Counted from the first letter of the stretch, positions 38,202-48,462 are shown. The stretch is DNA of 64,000 nt from Pseudomonas guariconensis (GCF_900102675.1 NZ_FMYX01000001.1:186001-250000); one strand, 5' to 3'. Translations and numbers: made by a program. The notes: generated by a model not told the origin, from the letters alone.

Positions 38202-39077
38202 TTAGCGCATGTGCCCTGCCAGCAGGGAAAGCAGTGTGCCCGACAGGCACGTTGGGAAGTCATGCCCCATCCCAGGCAACAGCACCAGGCTCGACTGGCG
38301 AATCGCCGCGGCCGTGGCGAAGCCTCCGGTGGTCGCGACCATGAGGTCTTTGTCCCCGTGGATGACCAGCGTGCTGCAGCGAACCCGCTGCAGCTCCTGG
38401 GTGCGGTCTCCAGAGTTGATGATGGCGCCGATCTGCCGGGCGGTGCCGAGGTTGCTCACCTCGCCGCCGCCGCGCTCCCAGGCCTGCGTGGCGTAGTTGC
38501 GCAGGGCTTGCTCGTCGCATTCGAGGGGCGAGCCGATCAGTCGCATGATGTCCACGTAGTCCCGAACGCTTTCCTGCTGGTTGCGCGGCGGGCGGCGCAG
38601 TAGTTGGAAAAGGGCTTTGAGCGCGGGCTGGCCGACGCGCAGCGAGCCGGTGGTCGAGAAGATCGAAGTGAGCGTCCTGACGCGCTCGGGGTACCGGGCC
38701 GCGAGGGTCTGGGCGATCATGCCGCCCATCGACATCCCCACCACGTGCGCCGTTTCCAGGTTCAGGCCGTTCATGAGCCCGATCACGTCGTTGGCCATGT
38801 CGCCCAGGTCATAGCCGGGAGTGCGCTTGCGCAGGAACTGCTGCATGGCCGTGGGAGGTACCACGTCGGTGAAGAACGATCGGCCCGAGTCACGGTTGTC
38901 CAGCGTGATGACGCGGAACCCGCGCTCGACCAGGCCGGCGATGATCGGTTGCGGCCAGTAGGTCAATTGCAGCCCCAGGCCGACGATGAGCAGGACCGCC
39001 GGGGCGTCGTCATCGCCGTGAGTGCGATAGCAGAGCTTGCGCTCCCCCGGTAGCTCGCAGAAGCGATCGGCGCTCAT
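38202..39077 (-). CDS. Alpha/beta hydrolase, probable esterase
   Basis: 291 residues. Oxyanion/HG region [17 protein letters not shown], strand [14 protein letters not shown], nucleophile elbow [10 protein letters not shown] (Ser about residue 117), acid Asp in HGDKDLMV and His in PGMGHDFP. It overlaps the monooxygenase gene by 4 bp, so the pair is translationally coupled. A Baeyer-Villiger monooxygenase makes an ester or lactone; a partner hydrolase that opens it is a common pairing. Substrate unknown. Confidence 0.88.
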   Translation of the reverse strand: MSADRFCELPGERKLCYRTHGDDDAPAVLLIVGLGLQLTYWPQPIIAGLVERGFRVITLDNRDSGRSFFTDVVPPTAMQQFLRKRTPGYDLGDMANDVIGLMNGLNLETAHVVGMSMGGMIAQTLAARYPERVRTLTSIFSTTGSLRVGQPALKALFQLLRRPPRNQQESVRDYVDIMRLIGSPLECDEQALRNYATQAWERGGGEVSNLGTARQIGAIINSGDRTQELQRVRCSTLVIHGDKDLMVATTGGFATAAAIRQSSLVLLPGMGHDFPTCLSGTLLSLLAGHMR

Positions 39078-40600
39078 CGACGGCTACCTTGTTGCTGCAG
39101 CATGACACCAGCGTGCAAAGGCGCGTTGGGCACTGTGGTGAACGAGAGGCACTTGTCGGCAACGTTGCCCTGACGCAGCAGTTTGACGTCGCGGAAGTAG
39201 TCCATCGACATCACCCAGGGCTCACGCGGCCCTTGGCGCGGCATGCTGTCCAAGGCGCGTTGCACGTAGCCGGCGCCAAAGTCCAGCAAGGGGCGGGTTT
39301 CGATACCGGCTGGCGCCTTGGGTTCGCAGACGTTGTGGCCCTGTTTGTCCATGAAGCCCAGCAGGCGACAGAAATGATCGCACAGCAGGCACACTTTCAA
39401 GGTCCAGGACGAGTTGGTGTAGCCCACGGCAAAGGCGAAATTGGGCACACCAGAGAGCATCATGCCTTTATAGGCCAGGGTTTCGCTGAGTATCACCGGT
39501 CGGCCGTCCTTGTGCAGGGTGATGCCGCCGAACAGCTGTACGTTCAGCCCCGTGGCGGTGACGATGATGTCGGCCTTCAGTGTCTTGCCCGATTTGAGCA
39601 ATACTCCGGACTCGGTGAACCGCTCGATGTGATCGGTGACGATGTCGGCTTTGCCTGCGCTGATGGCTTTGAACAGATCGCCTTCGGGGACCGAACACAA
39701 GCGCTGGTCCCAGGGGTTGTAGGGCGGGTTGAAATGTACGTCGACCGGGTAGTCTTTGGGCAATTCCTTGCGGGTCAGCCACAGCAGCAGCTTTTTCGAA
39801 AGCTTGGGGAAGCGTTGGCAGAATGCCCAGAAAGCCAGGGTGATCTTGGCGTTCTTGTAGCGTGTCAGGGAATAGGCGGTTTGCGCAGGCAGGATTTTGC
39901 GCAGAAACGCTGCAACGGAGTCTTTGGCGGGCTGGTTGATGATGTAGGAAGGGGTGCGCTGCAGCATGGTGATGCTGGCGACCTTGTCCGCCATCGCTGG
40001 AATCAAGGTTACCGCCGTTGCACCGCTGCCGATGACGACGACACGCTTGCCCGTGTAGTCCAGGTTTTCCGGCCAGTGCTGGGGATGAATGATCTGTCCC
40101 TTGAACGCCTCCGTGCCCTCGAAGCGTGGGCTGAACCCTTGGTCATAGCGGTAGTAACCGCCTGCACTGAACAACCAGCGGCACTCGATGATGCGGGTTT
40201 CTGCCGTGTGACCATCCTCGACGCTCACTGCCCAGAGCCCTTTATCGCTCTGCCAGTTCGCCGAAACGACTTTCTGCCGGTACTGGATGAAGGACGCCAG
40301 TTCATATTCGTCGATGGCTTCTCGCAGGTATTCGAGAATGTCTGCGGCGTCCGCCAGGGACTTTGCCTTGGTCCAGGGCTTGAAGTCGAAACCGAAGGTG
40401 TACAGGTCCGAGTCGGAGCGAATGCCAGGGTAGCGGAACAGGTCCCAGGTGCCGCCCATTCGTTCGCGGGACTCGAGAATCGCAAATCGTTTGTGCGGCT
40501 GATGACGCCGCAGGTAGGCTGCCGCACCAATGCCAGACACACCGGCTCCCATGATCAAAATATCGAGCGGCTCAACCGGAAGAGCAGTGTGAGAGGACAT
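39074..40600 (-). CDS. Class-I Baeyer-Villiger flavin monooxygenase
   Basis: 508 residues. FAD motif [17 protein letters not shown] at about 17-33, then [19 protein letters not shown]; the BVMO fingerprint FxGxxxHxxxWP is exact in [14 protein letters not shown] (about 170-183); NADPH motif [12 protein letters not shown]. EthA-like group. It should insert oxygen next to a ketone carbonyl using NADPH. AGGAGG ribosome site at ATG 40600. Upstream lies an operator-like repeat and, beyond it, the TetR gene on the same strand. Confidence 0.92.
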   Translation of the reverse strand: MSSHTALPVEPLDILIMGAGVSGIGAAAYLRRHQPHKRFAILESRERMGGTWDLFRYPGIRSDSDLYTFGFDFKPWTKAKSLADAADILEYLREAIDEYELASFIQYRQKVVSANWQSDKGLWAVSVEDGHTAETRIIECRWLFSAGGYYRYDQGFSPRFEGTEAFKGQIIHPQHWPENLDYTGKRVVVIGSGATAVTLIPAMADKVASITMLQRTPSYIINQPAKDSVAAFLRKILPAQTAYSLTRYKNAKITLAFWAFCQRFPKLSKKLLLWLTRKELPKDYPVDVHFNPPYNPWDQRLCSVPEGDLFKAISAGKADIVTDHIERFTESGVLLKSGKTLKADIIVTATGLNVQLFGGITLHKDGRPVILSETLAYKGMMLSGVPNFAFAVGYTNSSWTLKVCLLCDHFCRLLGFMDKQGHNVCEPKAPAGIETRPLLDFGAGYVQRALDSMPRQGPREPWVMSMDYFRDVKLLRQGNVADKCLSFTTVPNAPLHAGVMLQQQGSRR

Positions 40601-40626
40601 GTCGCCTCCTATTGTTGTGTTATAGA

Positions 40627-40648
40627 GACTTGGTCAAATGACTTGATC
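40627..40648. promoter_or_regulatory. Operator-like repeat upstream of the BVMO gene
   Basis: GACTTGGTCA..TGACTTGATC lies 27 bp before the BVMO start. It shares GACTTG-TCAA-TGA with the stronger near-palindrome at 41790 and less with 45266. The remainder of the 285-bp gap between the BVMO start and the TetR stop shows nothing further. Candidate site for the TetR regulator. Confidence 0.5.
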
Positions 40649-40885
40649 GTTTGGCAAGAATAGGATTGGCAACGCAGGCGGATCAAGGTGCGAAATGCAC
40701 CAGGTTTCTATTGGTTTGGGATGATTTGCACCAGACGCGGGGGCAGTTCTCTCAAGAAAGGGAGAGGCAAGGAGGGGGCAGGCTGGGGCAGTCGCCCGGT
40801 ATGAGAAAGGCGGGAAGGTAAGCCAGGTTGATGGCTAGTCAGTACCGATCGCGCCGTACTGAAGCACGGCGCATTCGAACCTTGA

Positions 40886-41467
40886 TCAGTAACTGGCCAC
40901 CAGCAGTTTTACAGCTTGGCAGGCGGTTTCGGTCTCGGCTTCCAAGCGTTCCCGGTCGCCATGGGCGGACCAAGCCAGCAACAGGCCGTCGAACAGGTTG
41001 ATGAGCAAGCGGCTGATGGTGGTCAGCCTGGCCTGGTCCAGCCCGGGGCCAGTGACCTTTTCGATGGCTTGCTTGGTCGCTTCGACGGATACGGTATAGA
41101 TCTTGGTTGCCATGGCCGGGTTGTTGCGCAGGTTCCAGAAGAAGAGCTCGAACTGTGTGGTCGCCAGGTCAGGGTGGGCGGTGAACCATTTGACGAGCTG
41201 GCGCAGCATTTCCCCCACCGACTCTGCCGCCGTGGCGCCTGTGGGTACGTCCTGCAACGACTGTTGCGGCATGTTGATCAAGGACTCATAGACCGCATAG
41301 AACAACTCGTCCTTGGTATGGAAGACGTAGTGCAACGAAGCCAGTGGCGAATTCGCCTCGGCCGCGATACGGCGAGTGGTGGCGTTGGCTATTCCATGTT
41401 CCGCGATCACTTTCACGGTGGCTTCAATAAAGTCTTGTCTGCGCAATTCAGCGCCTATTCGAGCCAT
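40886..41467 (-). CDS. TetR-family transcriptional regulator
   Basis: 193 residues from ATG 41467 (GGGAGA at good spacing); the frame opens to 41626. N-terminal TetR HTH: ATVKVIAEHGIANATTRRIA then EANSPLASLHYVFHTKDEL (about 14-52). The C-terminal ligand domain is helical (FELFFWNLRNNPAMATKIY). It lies between the BVMO operon and the PhyH operon, both preceded by similar TGATCA-type repeats, so it is the best candidate for local repressor of the whole cluster. Confidence 0.9.
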   Translation of the reverse strand: MARIGAELRRQDFIEATVKVIAEHGIANATTRRIAAEANSPLASLHYVFHTKDELFYAVYESLINMPQQSLQDVPTGATAAESVGEMLRQLVKWFTAHPDLATTQFELFFWNLRNNPAMATKIYTVSVEATKQAIEKVTGPGLDQARLTTISRLLINLFDGLLLAWSAHGDRERLEAETETACQAVKLLVASY

Positions 41468-41789
41468 TGGGCATTTCTCCCTCTTCGGTATTGCCGCCAG
41501 CCATCGGGTCTGGCCTCGGCGGGGACGAATGCTAACGCATGGTTGTTTCCCAATCCATGCGTCGATGCGATTGAGCGTCAGGGGGCGGTCTGCGCGACGC
41601 CTTCCCTGGGAAACTTTAGATAACAAGTGTTTCGTTAATACACAATATGGCGTGCCGGGCGAACACGGGGAGGCACCGATTTGGGAACGCCAGTATCACT
41701 GTGCATCGGCAGGCCAGGCGCTCGCCCCTGAATTTCCGTGGACGCTGGCGCGGGTCAGGAAAACGGCACGTGAATTGCTTTGGTCGTAA

Positions 41790-41828
41790 GACTTGATCAA
41801 GTGATCATGTCGGTTGATCAGTCGATCG
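41790..41828. promoter_or_regulatory. Operator-like near-palindrome upstream of PhyH operon
   Basis: GACTTGATCA.GTGATCATGTC (41790-41811, 22 bp) matches its own reverse complement at about 18 positions and is followed by GGTTGATCAGTCGATCG. The same words recur at 45266-45300. It sits about 100 bp upstream of the PhyH start and 320 bp from the TetR start. The rest of the 463-bp gap 41468-41930 holds no gene that I can support. Confidence 0.65.
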
Positions 41829-41930
41829 CTCTTGTCGGTAGTGCCGGATTTTCGGCGCTCGCGACAGGTGAGCGCAGGGTGCCTACGGCAACTTGTAGCC
41901 GGGCCCTGGGCCCAGATCCGCTGACAAACA

Positions 41931-42848
41931 ATGACTCAAAGCACACAGGTAAATGCGCAAATGGATACACGGAAACTTTCGACGGTCAGCAGCGACACAC
42001 CGGTCGAGCAGGTAGTGGAAATCATCAAGCGTGACGGTGCCGTAATCATTTCCAACTTTGTCTCGGAAGGCACCTTGAAGGCCCTGACCGAGGAGTTGGA
42101 CACCTTTTTGAGTGTCACGCCTTGCGGTATGGACCCTTACTTTGCCGGCACCCAGACACGCCGCGTCGCCCGAATTCTCGGGCGAAGTGACACGGCGGTA
42201 GAGGTGGCGCTGAATCCGTTGTTTCTCGAGTCCGCCAGAAAGATCTTGCAAACACCTACCCATGTCTGGGTCGGAAGCGACCGCGTCGAGATCGAGCCGG
42301 ATATCCAACTCAGCATTACCCAGGCTATCCAGATCGGCCCAGGCCAGGGTTTGCAACCTTTGCATCGCGACGATGCCACATCGCTCTGGCGGCATCCGCA
42401 ATATGGTCGTGAGGCTCGGCTGCAAATCATGCTGGCCATTACGGACTTCACCGAAGAGAACGGTGCGACACGTGTCATTCCCGGCAGCCATCAATGGGAT
42501 GACGAACGCATGCCAACGCAGGAAGAAACAATCGCCGCCGAAATGAAGGCAGGCTCTGCGCTGCTATGGATGGGGTCGGTCTACCACGGTGGTGGCGCCA
42601 ATACATCCTCAACGCCTCGCACCGGTCTGACCATGGCGTATGACTTGGCTTTCCTGCGACTGGAAGAAAACCACTTCCTGTCCATTCCTGTTGAGCGTGT
42701 TCGGCAGCTCCCTGCGCAACTGCAACGTCTGCTGGGTTGGAGTGCCAGCTCCACGCTGCTGGGTTGGGTTGAAATCGATGGGCAGATGCGCGACCCACAA
42801 GAGCTTCTGGGCATGGCGTCTTTCTCCGAGCCAGGCAAAGGCTTCTAA
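41931..42848 (+). CDS. Phytanoyl-CoA dioxygenase (PhyH) family protein
   Basis: 305 residues. Non-haem Fe(II)/2-oxoglutarate dioxygenase fold: HxD of the facial triad in LQPLHRDDATSLW (about residue 144), distal His in MGSVYHGGGANTS (about 215) and a following Arg in TPRTGLTMAY for 2-oxoglutarate. PhyH enzymes hydroxylate hydrophobic acyl or natural-product substrates. ATG 41931 has no clear ribosome site; ATG 41961 is an alternative. First gene of a three-gene transcript with the flavoprotein and membrane protein. A paralogue is encoded at 51970. Confidence 0.88.
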   Translation: MTQSTQVNAQMDTRKLSTVSSDTPVEQVVEIIKRDGAVIISNFVSEGTLKALTEELDTFLSVTPCGMDPYFAGTQTRRVARILGRSDTAVEVALNPLFLESARKILQTPTHVWVGSDRVEIEPDIQLSITQAIQIGPGQGLQPLHRDDATSLWRHPQYGREARLQIMLAITDFTEENGATRVIPGSHQWDDERMPTQEETIAAEMKAGSALLWMGSVYHGGGANTSSTPRTGLTMAYDLAFLRLEENHFLSIPVERVRQLPAQLQRLLGWSASSTLLGWVEIDGQMRDPQELLGMASFSEPGKGF

Positions 42849-42884
42849 CCCTTCCCCTTGGCAGAATTCCCTGGAGCGAAGTGA

Positions 42885-44252
42885 ATGAATGCGTCGAACA
42901 ATGTGGCCGGGAACGGTTCGGAAACACTGAGGTTTCGCAGCCTCGGCGGGTGGGTGGAACGTCCTATCGACCTGCAACCTGAATTGAAAGGTCACGCGCA
43001 TGCCGATGTGATCGTGATAGGAGCCGGGTTTGCCGGTTTATCGACGGCCTTGGAGCTGTCAGCCCTTGGGGCGAGCGTCATCGTGCTGGAGCAGGAGTTC
43101 GCCGGTTTCGGTGCCAGTGGGCGCAATGCCGGTTACCTGCTCGGCAGCATGGGAATCGAGTGCGAAGTCTTCGTCAAGCGCGTGGGGCTGGAACAGGCCA
43201 GGACGTTCGTCAGTTTCTACGACGAGGCTGTCACGTATGTGGAAGGGCGTTTCGCGGCGTTGGGTATAGATTGTGACTACATCCCCTCGGGGGTTATCCG
43301 AGCTGCCGTGCATCCAGGCCAGGAAAAGCGGCTGCGCGCGAACATGGCGCTTGGGCACACATTGGGCTCTGTGACCCGTTTCGTGGACCAGGCCGAGATG
43401 CGCGCCCGCGGGCTCCCACCTGCCTTTTTGTTTGGCAGCGAGCAGCGCGGTGGCACCCTGAACCCAGGGAAGTACATCGGTGGCCTGCGCCGTGCGGCCA
43501 TCCAGGCCGGCGTGAAACTCTACGAACGCACCCCGTTGGTTTCCTACAGTGAAGGGCAAGTCATCACTTGCAAGACCCCGTTCGGCACTGCAACGGCGCC
43601 CGTGATGGTCATGGCGACCAACGCCTATACGCCTCAGGTGGGACTGTTGCGCAACAAGGTGGCGCCGATTCGCGTATCGGCAATCGAAACCGAGCCCCTG
43701 TCGACGGAGCAGTTGGCTGCCCTGGGATGGAAAGGGCGAGAAGGGATCATCACCCCGCACTACACGATGGAGAGCCACCGCCTGACGGCGCATGACACCC
43801 TGGTGTTGACGGTCAAACAGTTGGGCTATGCCTACGGTTCCAAGACTCCCAACATTCCGGACTACAGCGCCTATGCCGCGTTGGCGCGGGTGTTGCGCCA
43901 ACGTTTTCCGGGTCTGCAAGGCCTTGGCATTCAGCACTGCTGGAGCGGTTATGTCAGTGGGGCTTACGACTTCCTGCCCGTCATCGGCACGACGGGGGCG
44001 AAACAGAACATTTTCTATACGGCGGGATGCTCGGGCCATGGCCTTGCGACGCAATCGCTCATGGGCTCGCTGTTCGCCCAGAGAATCAACGGCCAAAAGC
44101 CGCCACTGCTTTCGGCATTGCAGCACAAGACACCGTCCATGCTGCCGGAGCCTTTCCAATGGTGCGCTATAAACACGGCGTTTGCAGCGGCCCGGTTGTT
44201 GGATGCCTGGACCGATAAAAAAGTGCGCAAAGACAGTGCATTGAAAAACTGA
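42885..44252 (+). CDS. FAD-dependent amine/amino-acid oxidase (PuuB/OrdL-like)
   Basis: 455 residues of the DAO family: ADVIVIGAGFAGLSTALELS at about 39-58, GFGASGRNAGYLLG, and C-terminal WSGYVSGAYDFLPVIGTTG with the GCSGHGLATQSLMG flavin contact. The layout follows gamma-glutamylputrescine oxidase (PuuB). It should oxidise an amine C-N bond with release of aldehyde or ketone. GGAGCG precedes ATG 42885. Located 36 bp after phyH, hence co-transcribed. Confidence 0.87.
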   Translation: MNASNNVAGNGSETLRFRSLGGWVERPIDLQPELKGHAHADVIVIGAGFAGLSTALELSALGASVIVLEQEFAGFGASGRNAGYLLGSMGIECEVFVKRVGLEQARTFVSFYDEAVTYVEGRFAALGIDCDYIPSGVIRAAVHPGQEKRLRANMALGHTLGSVTRFVDQAEMRARGLPPAFLFGSEQRGGTLNPGKYIGGLRRAAIQAGVKLYERTPLVSYSEGQVITCKTPFGTATAPVMVMATNAYTPQVGLLRNKVAPIRVSAIETEPLSTEQLAALGWKGREGIITPHYTMESHRLTAHDTLVLTVKQLGYAYGSKTPNIPDYSAYAALARVLRQRFPGLQGLGIQHCWSGYVSGAYDFLPVIGTTGAKQNIFYTAGCSGHGLATQSLMGSLFAQRINGQKPPLLSALQHKTPSMLPEPFQWCAINTAFAAARLLDAWTDKKVRKDSALKN

Positions 44253-44314
44253 ACAGTGCCGGCGCCTCGATGGCGCAAGGCTGTGGCGCGGCATTATTTA
44301 CAGAGGCGGTTATC

Positions 44315-44977
44315 GTGGAGCTCAGAGATCTAGGTGCACTGGTTTCGTGCATTCTGTTGGTGGTGTGCGGGCTGGGTTATGGCATGGCATTCGTCAGGCG
44401 GAAGAATTATCTGCTTGGCCTGGAGTTCCTGGTCGTGGGGATTTCCGCATCGAACTTCACGGCGTTCATCGCGACGGGTTGGCAGGCCAATTACAATGTC
44501 GCGATTTTTCTCGATGCGTTTTCGCGCGGGGTGGGCGTACCTGTTATCGCAACATTGGGGTTGATGGCGGTTACCCACGGTTACAAACCTTCTATAGCAA
44601 AAGACCTGCTGCTGTTCGTGGCCGGTTTTGCCGCCACCTGCGTCTACTACCTGTCTGGCATCGTCAACGATACATTGGCGTTCTTCTACTTGCTCATGTG
44701 GTCACTCTACACGGTGTACCTGTGCTACTTCACGTGGCGCCTGGCACGTGCCGGGGAGGTGTTCCATGCATTGGCTACCGTGCTGGGCGGGGCGGCGGGG
44801 CTGACGGTGGCGTTGCGGTATGACTTCTTTCCGATTCCGGGCGATGACACGAAGATGGTCTTCATGACCTTCGCCTTCCTGACCTGGTCCTATTCGATCG
44901 TGCAGTTGTACTACGCCTATGGCGCGCTTGAGCGCTCCAAGCGGGTTTCCTCTCAGTCGCTCGTTCATTCCCGATAA
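44315..44977 (+). CDS. Multi-pass inner-membrane protein of unknown function
   Basis: 220 residues from GTG 44315, preferred because AGAGGCGG lies just upstream; ATG 44270 is the alternative. About seven hydrophobic helices (for example LGALVSCILLVVCGLGYGMA, LLLFVAGFAATCVYYLSGIV, VFMTFAFLTWSYSIVQLYYA) and a short basic tail. No enzyme motif. Third gene of the PhyH-flavoprotein transcript and followed by a strong terminator. I do not recognise the family. Confidence 0.7.
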   Translation: MELRDLGALVSCILLVVCGLGYGMAFVRRKNYLLGLEFLVVGISASNFTAFIATGWQANYNVAIFLDAFSRGVGVPVIATLGLMAVTHGYKPSIAKDLLLFVAGFAATCVYYLSGIVNDTLAFFYLLMWSLYTVYLCYFTWRLARAGEVFHALATVLGGAAGLTVALRYDFFPIPGDDTKMVFMTFAFLTWSYSIVQLYYAYGALERSKRVSSQSLVHSR

Positions 44978-45014
44978 CGTTTACTCCATGGCGGGCCACC
45001 GGCCTGCTTTTTTG

Positions 45015-45038
45015 CCGCCCCTCGGGGCGGTTTTTTTT
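45015..45038 (+). terminator. Rho-independent terminator after the PhyH operon
   Basis: CCGCCCC-TC-GGGGCGG hairpin (45015-45030) followed by eight T residues. It closes the 41931-44977 operon. The remaining DNA to 45265 is AT-rich (about 45190-45240) with no gene. Confidence 0.92.
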
Positions 45039-45265
45039 GGGGGGGCATTTTATGCGCCGTACGGTTGTCGGGTGAATGGCACGCCTCAGCTGGTGTCGTT
45101 ATGCCCAGCCGTCGATCATCTTTTGGTAACACTTGTTTCGATAATTCACATGATGGTGCATGAAAGCGCTGCGTCCACCGCAGGGGGTATCATCTAACTA
45201 ATTGATATTAAAAGAATATATTTATTCATTAGGATTCTGGCATATGGCTTGCGTCATGATCTTGC

Positions 45266-45300
45266 GACATGATCGGTTGATCAGGTCAGTTGATCATGAG
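45266..45300. promoter_or_regulatory. Operator-like near-palindrome upstream of the DUF1329 operon
   Basis: GACATGATCG.TTGATCAGGTC (45266-45287) is a near-palindrome of the same 22-bp design as 41790-41811, followed by AGTTGATCATGAG. CATGATC also occurs at 45255-45261. It ends about 70 bp before the DUF1329 start. Probable binding site of the cluster's TetR protein. Confidence 0.65.
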
Positions 45301-45369
45301 ATGTGACAGGGCTGGTTTTCCGTCTGGAAAGTCGAGCCACGGTCAAAGCCCTTTGTTGAGGATCCTGCA

Positions 45370-46791
45370 ATGAAAGAAGTGACTGAACGGCTGGAAGGTG
45401 AAGTGTCCGCTCGCCGTGTTTTCAGGCAACTGCTGCTGGCTTGCGCGGTATCGACCGCGATCTGCTCGGTTCAGGCAGCGACCCAGGAGCCTGAGGCGCT
45501 GGGTTCGAAGCTGACCCCTCTGGGCGGTGAGAGCGCAGCGAGTTCAAGCGGGGATATTCCGGCCTGGGCACAGCCAGGGCAGCAGGGGGCGGGGTGGAGT
45601 TACGGCCAGGTACGAGGGGAGCACTGGAAGTTCAAGGGTGATAAGCCCCTCTACAGCATCGACGCGAACAATGTGACACAGCATGCGAGCAAGCTGTCCC
45701 CTGGCCAGCTCGAACTGTTCAAGAAAGTCCCAGGCTATCGCATGGATGTCTACCCGACCCGTCGTACCTGCAGCGCGCCGGATTTCGTGATCGAGAACAC
45801 CAGGCAAAACGTTGGCTTTGCCAAGCTCGACGCTGCCGGTGTAGCCCTTGAAGAAGCCCATGTACCCGGTATCCCGTTCCCAATGCCCAGCACTGGGGCC
45901 GAGGTGATGTGGAACATGAAGATGCGCTATCGCGGCGTCGGCGTGGAAATTCCCCGGAGCATTTCAGGCATTTCTCCGCGCAAGGGCGGGGAATGGTTGC
46001 GCCAGTCGACCGACACCTTCTTCCTGACCCCTTGGGGCAAGAAGGGGAGCGCGCTTTTCTCTTCCTATGGCCGGCTGGAGAACGCGACCTTCTTCAACTA
46101 CCTGGAGCCCGCTGCGCTGGCCGGTCAATCCGCCGTGCAAACGGCTGTGGCCGGCGAGCAGGCCACGACCTTCTACTACTTCCCTGGTCAGCGTCGCGTG
46201 CGGCGCATGCCGTCGTATTCCTACGACGCGCCACAGATCGGCCTCGACAACCAGTACACCGTGGACGAGGCGAACATCTTCTTCGGCACCATGGACCGTT
46301 TCGACTGGAAACTGATCGGCAAGCAGGAACTGCTGGTGCCTTACAACGATTTCGGTGCCTACGACACCGCTGCCAAGGTGGAGGCGTTCGCTGGCAACGA
46401 CTCGATCTCGCCGCAGTCGCGTCGCTATGAACTGCATCGCGTCTGGGTCGTCGAGGCCAATGTTCGCCAAGGCATGCGCCACCAAGCGCCCAAACGCATG
46501 TTCTACATCGACGAGGACAGCTGGAACCCGCTGCTGGCCGTCGACTTCGACAAGCAAGGGCAGATCTGGAAGGTGCGTGAAGGGTTCTCGATTCCCGTGT
46601 TCGAGACCGGCGCTTGCGACGTGCAGGCCCAGGTCCAGTACAACCTGGCCGAGGGTCGTTACCTCTTCGACATGACCTCCATCGGGGCAGGCAAGAACGA
46701 TATTCGCTGGATCACCGAAGACAGTGGCAACCCTCGCCTGAAGCGCGACTTCTTCACCTCCGACAATCTGCGAGCCATCAGCGAGCGCTAA
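45370..46791 (+). CDS. DUF1329 exported lipid-carrier-like protein
   Basis: 473 residues with a signal peptide (LLLACAVSTAICSVQAATQ, cleavage near residue 36) and the DUF1329 core: LTPLGGESAASSSGDIPAW, then FYYFPGQRRVRRMPSYSYD and MDRFDWKLIGKQELLVPYND. DUF1329 proteins are periplasmic and have a LolA/LolB-like shape in models, so lipid or hydrophobic cargo transfer is suspected, not shown. Directly before DUF1302, MMPL and YCF48 genes, a recurrent set in Pseudomonas. Confidence 0.88.
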   Translation: MKEVTERLEGEVSARRVFRQLLLACAVSTAICSVQAATQEPEALGSKLTPLGGESAASSSGDIPAWAQPGQQGAGWSYGQVRGEHWKFKGDKPLYSIDANNVTQHASKLSPGQLELFKKVPGYRMDVYPTRRTCSAPDFVIENTRQNVGFAKLDAAGVALEEAHVPGIPFPMPSTGAEVMWNMKMRYRGVGVEIPRSISGISPRKGGEWLRQSTDTFFLTPWGKKGSALFSSYGRLENATFFNYLEPAALAGQSAVQTAVAGEQATTFYYFPGQRRVRRMPSYSYDAPQIGLDNQYTVDEANIFFGTMDRFDWKLIGKQELLVPYNDFGAYDTAAKVEAFAGNDSISPQSRRYELHRVWVVEANVRQGMRHQAPKRMFYIDEDSWNPLLAVDFDKQGQIWKVREGFSIPVFETGACDVQAQVQYNLAEGRYLFDMTSIGAGKNDIRWITEDSGNPRLKRDFFTSDNLRAISER

Positions 46792-46815
46792 ACCGACGCC
46801 AGATCGAGAGCCAAC

Positions 46816-48462
46816 ATGAAAAAAATAATTACGAAAGCGTCAGGCCTTGTCATCGTGTGCGCAACCCCCTTGGCAATGGGGTTCACATTTGAAACCGAAA
46901 CCCTCAATGGCTCCTTCGATTCCACGATCACCGCAGGCATGGGCCTGCGTACCGAGTCGCGGGGCTGCAACCTGATCAACCAGGGGCCGATCGGGCACAA
47001 CGTGCCCTCCGGCTGCCTGGCACAGAGCTCCGGCGTGGCGGACCAGGGCGACCTGAACTACGACCGCGGCGACATGTTCACCAACTACCTCAAGGGCACC
47101 CATGAGCTGTTGCTCAAGATGCCCGAGGACGTCACCTTCATGGCGCGTGGCACCTGGATCCGCGACTTCGCTGCCACCGATACCACCGGCACGCTGTCGT
47201 TCAACACCCCTGAGAGCGTCGGTAGCAACGGGCTGAGTGACGACGCGCGTGACGACCTCGCCTTCAAGGCTCGCCTGCTGGACCTTTGGGTGAGCAAAGG
47301 ATTCAACGTGGGCGGGCAGCGGGTCCGCGCGCGCCTGGGTAACCAGGTGATCAACTGGGGCGAAAGCCTGTTCGTGGCCGGTGGCATCAACAACACCAAC
47401 GCCTACGACTACCAAGCCTTGGCGCGCCCTGGCGTGCAGCTCAAGGAGGCCGTGCTGCCCGCGCCGATGCTCAGTGTCGCCTCGGGCCTGGGCTCGGGTG
47501 TCAACGTCGAGGCCTACTATCAATTTCGCTGGAACAAGAGCGAGTTGCCGCCGGTGGGCAGCTACTGGTCCACTACCAACGCGCTGGGTGAGGGCAGGGG
47601 AGACTATGGGTTCTCCGAAAAAGACGCCCGCGACAGCGGCCAGTGGGGCCTTTCGCTGCGTTGGCAGCCGGAAGACAGCGACATCAACTATGGCTTCTAC
47701 GTGATGCGTTATCACGACAAGTTGCCATCATTGCGCGTCGCCATTCTTGACCCTAACACCTTCGCGGCGGCACCGACCTGGGAATACCAGGAAGACCGGA
47801 TGATGTATGGCGTCAGTGCCAACATGCCGATCGGTGACTGGGCAGTGGGTACAGAGCTTTCTTACCGGCCGAAGGATTCGGTCATGCTCAACCCTGTTGT
47901 CGACCTGTGTTCCAGCAATGGGGGCAAGTGCTGGAAAGACGAAAAGAAATTCCAGTGGCACCTCACCGGCCTTTACAGCTTCACACCGTCCAACTCCCCG
48001 ACGCTGCTCGATTTCACCGGAGCCAGCACGGGTACCCTGCTGTCGGAACTGGTGGTCATCCATTACCCCGGGCTGCATGACGAGTTCAATGGCGAGCCCC
48101 TTGCCGCGGGGCTCAATGCCTGGCAGTTGGACCCTGCGACAGCACCCAAGTCCCGTGGCGACAAGACGTCCTCGGGCATCAATTTGGACTTCAGCCTGAC
48201 CTACGACGGCACCTTGTTACCGGGCTGGCAGGTCACTCCAGGTGTCTTCTATTCGCGCTCGCTGGGGGGCAGAACGCCGAACTTGAGTGCGACCTTCACC
48301 GAAGACGCGAGCAGCATGAACCTGTACCTGAACTTCGTGCGAAACCCGGCCAGTTGGCAGATTTCCCTCAACTACGCGAAGTTCATGGGCGGCGAGACGC
48401 CCTACGACCAGCTTTATCGTGACCGCGATTATGTCGGCATCGCGATCTCCCGCACCTTGTGA
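46816..48462 (+). CDS. DUF1302 outer-membrane beta-barrel protein
   Basis: 548 residues, signal peptide MKKIITKASGLVIVCATPLA, then alternating amphipathic strands ending in a C-terminal aromatic/hydrophobic strand (RDYVGIAISRTL). DUF1302 marks: NGSFDSTITAGMGLRTESRG, GNQVINWGESLFVAGGINN and LKEAVLPAPMLSVASGLG. Predicted to sit in the outer membrane as the surface part of an export or import route together with DUF1329 and the MMPL pump. Stop overlaps the MMPL start by 4 bp (GTGA). Confidence 0.88.
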   Translation: MKKIITKASGLVIVCATPLAMGFTFETETLNGSFDSTITAGMGLRTESRGCNLINQGPIGHNVPSGCLAQSSGVADQGDLNYDRGDMFTNYLKGTHELLLKMPEDVTFMARGTWIRDFAATDTTGTLSFNTPESVGSNGLSDDARDDLAFKARLLDLWVSKGFNVGGQRVRARLGNQVINWGESLFVAGGINNTNAYDYQALARPGVQLKEAVLPAPMLSVASGLGSGVNVEAYYQFRWNKSELPPVGSYWSTTNALGEGRGDYGFSEKDARDSGQWGLSLRWQPEDSDINYGFYVMRYHDKLPSLRVAILDPNTFAAAPTWEYQEDRMMYGVSANMPIGDWAVGTELSYRPKDSVMLNPVVDLCSSNGGKCWKDEKKFQWHLTGLYSFTPSNSPTLLDFTGASTGTLLSELVVIHYPGLHDEFNGEPLAAGLNAWQLDPATAPKSRGDKTSSGINLDFSLTYDGTLLPGWQVTPGVFYSRSLGGRTPNLSATFTEDASSMNLYLNFVRNPASWQISLNYAKFMGGETPYDQLYRDRDYVGIAISRTL

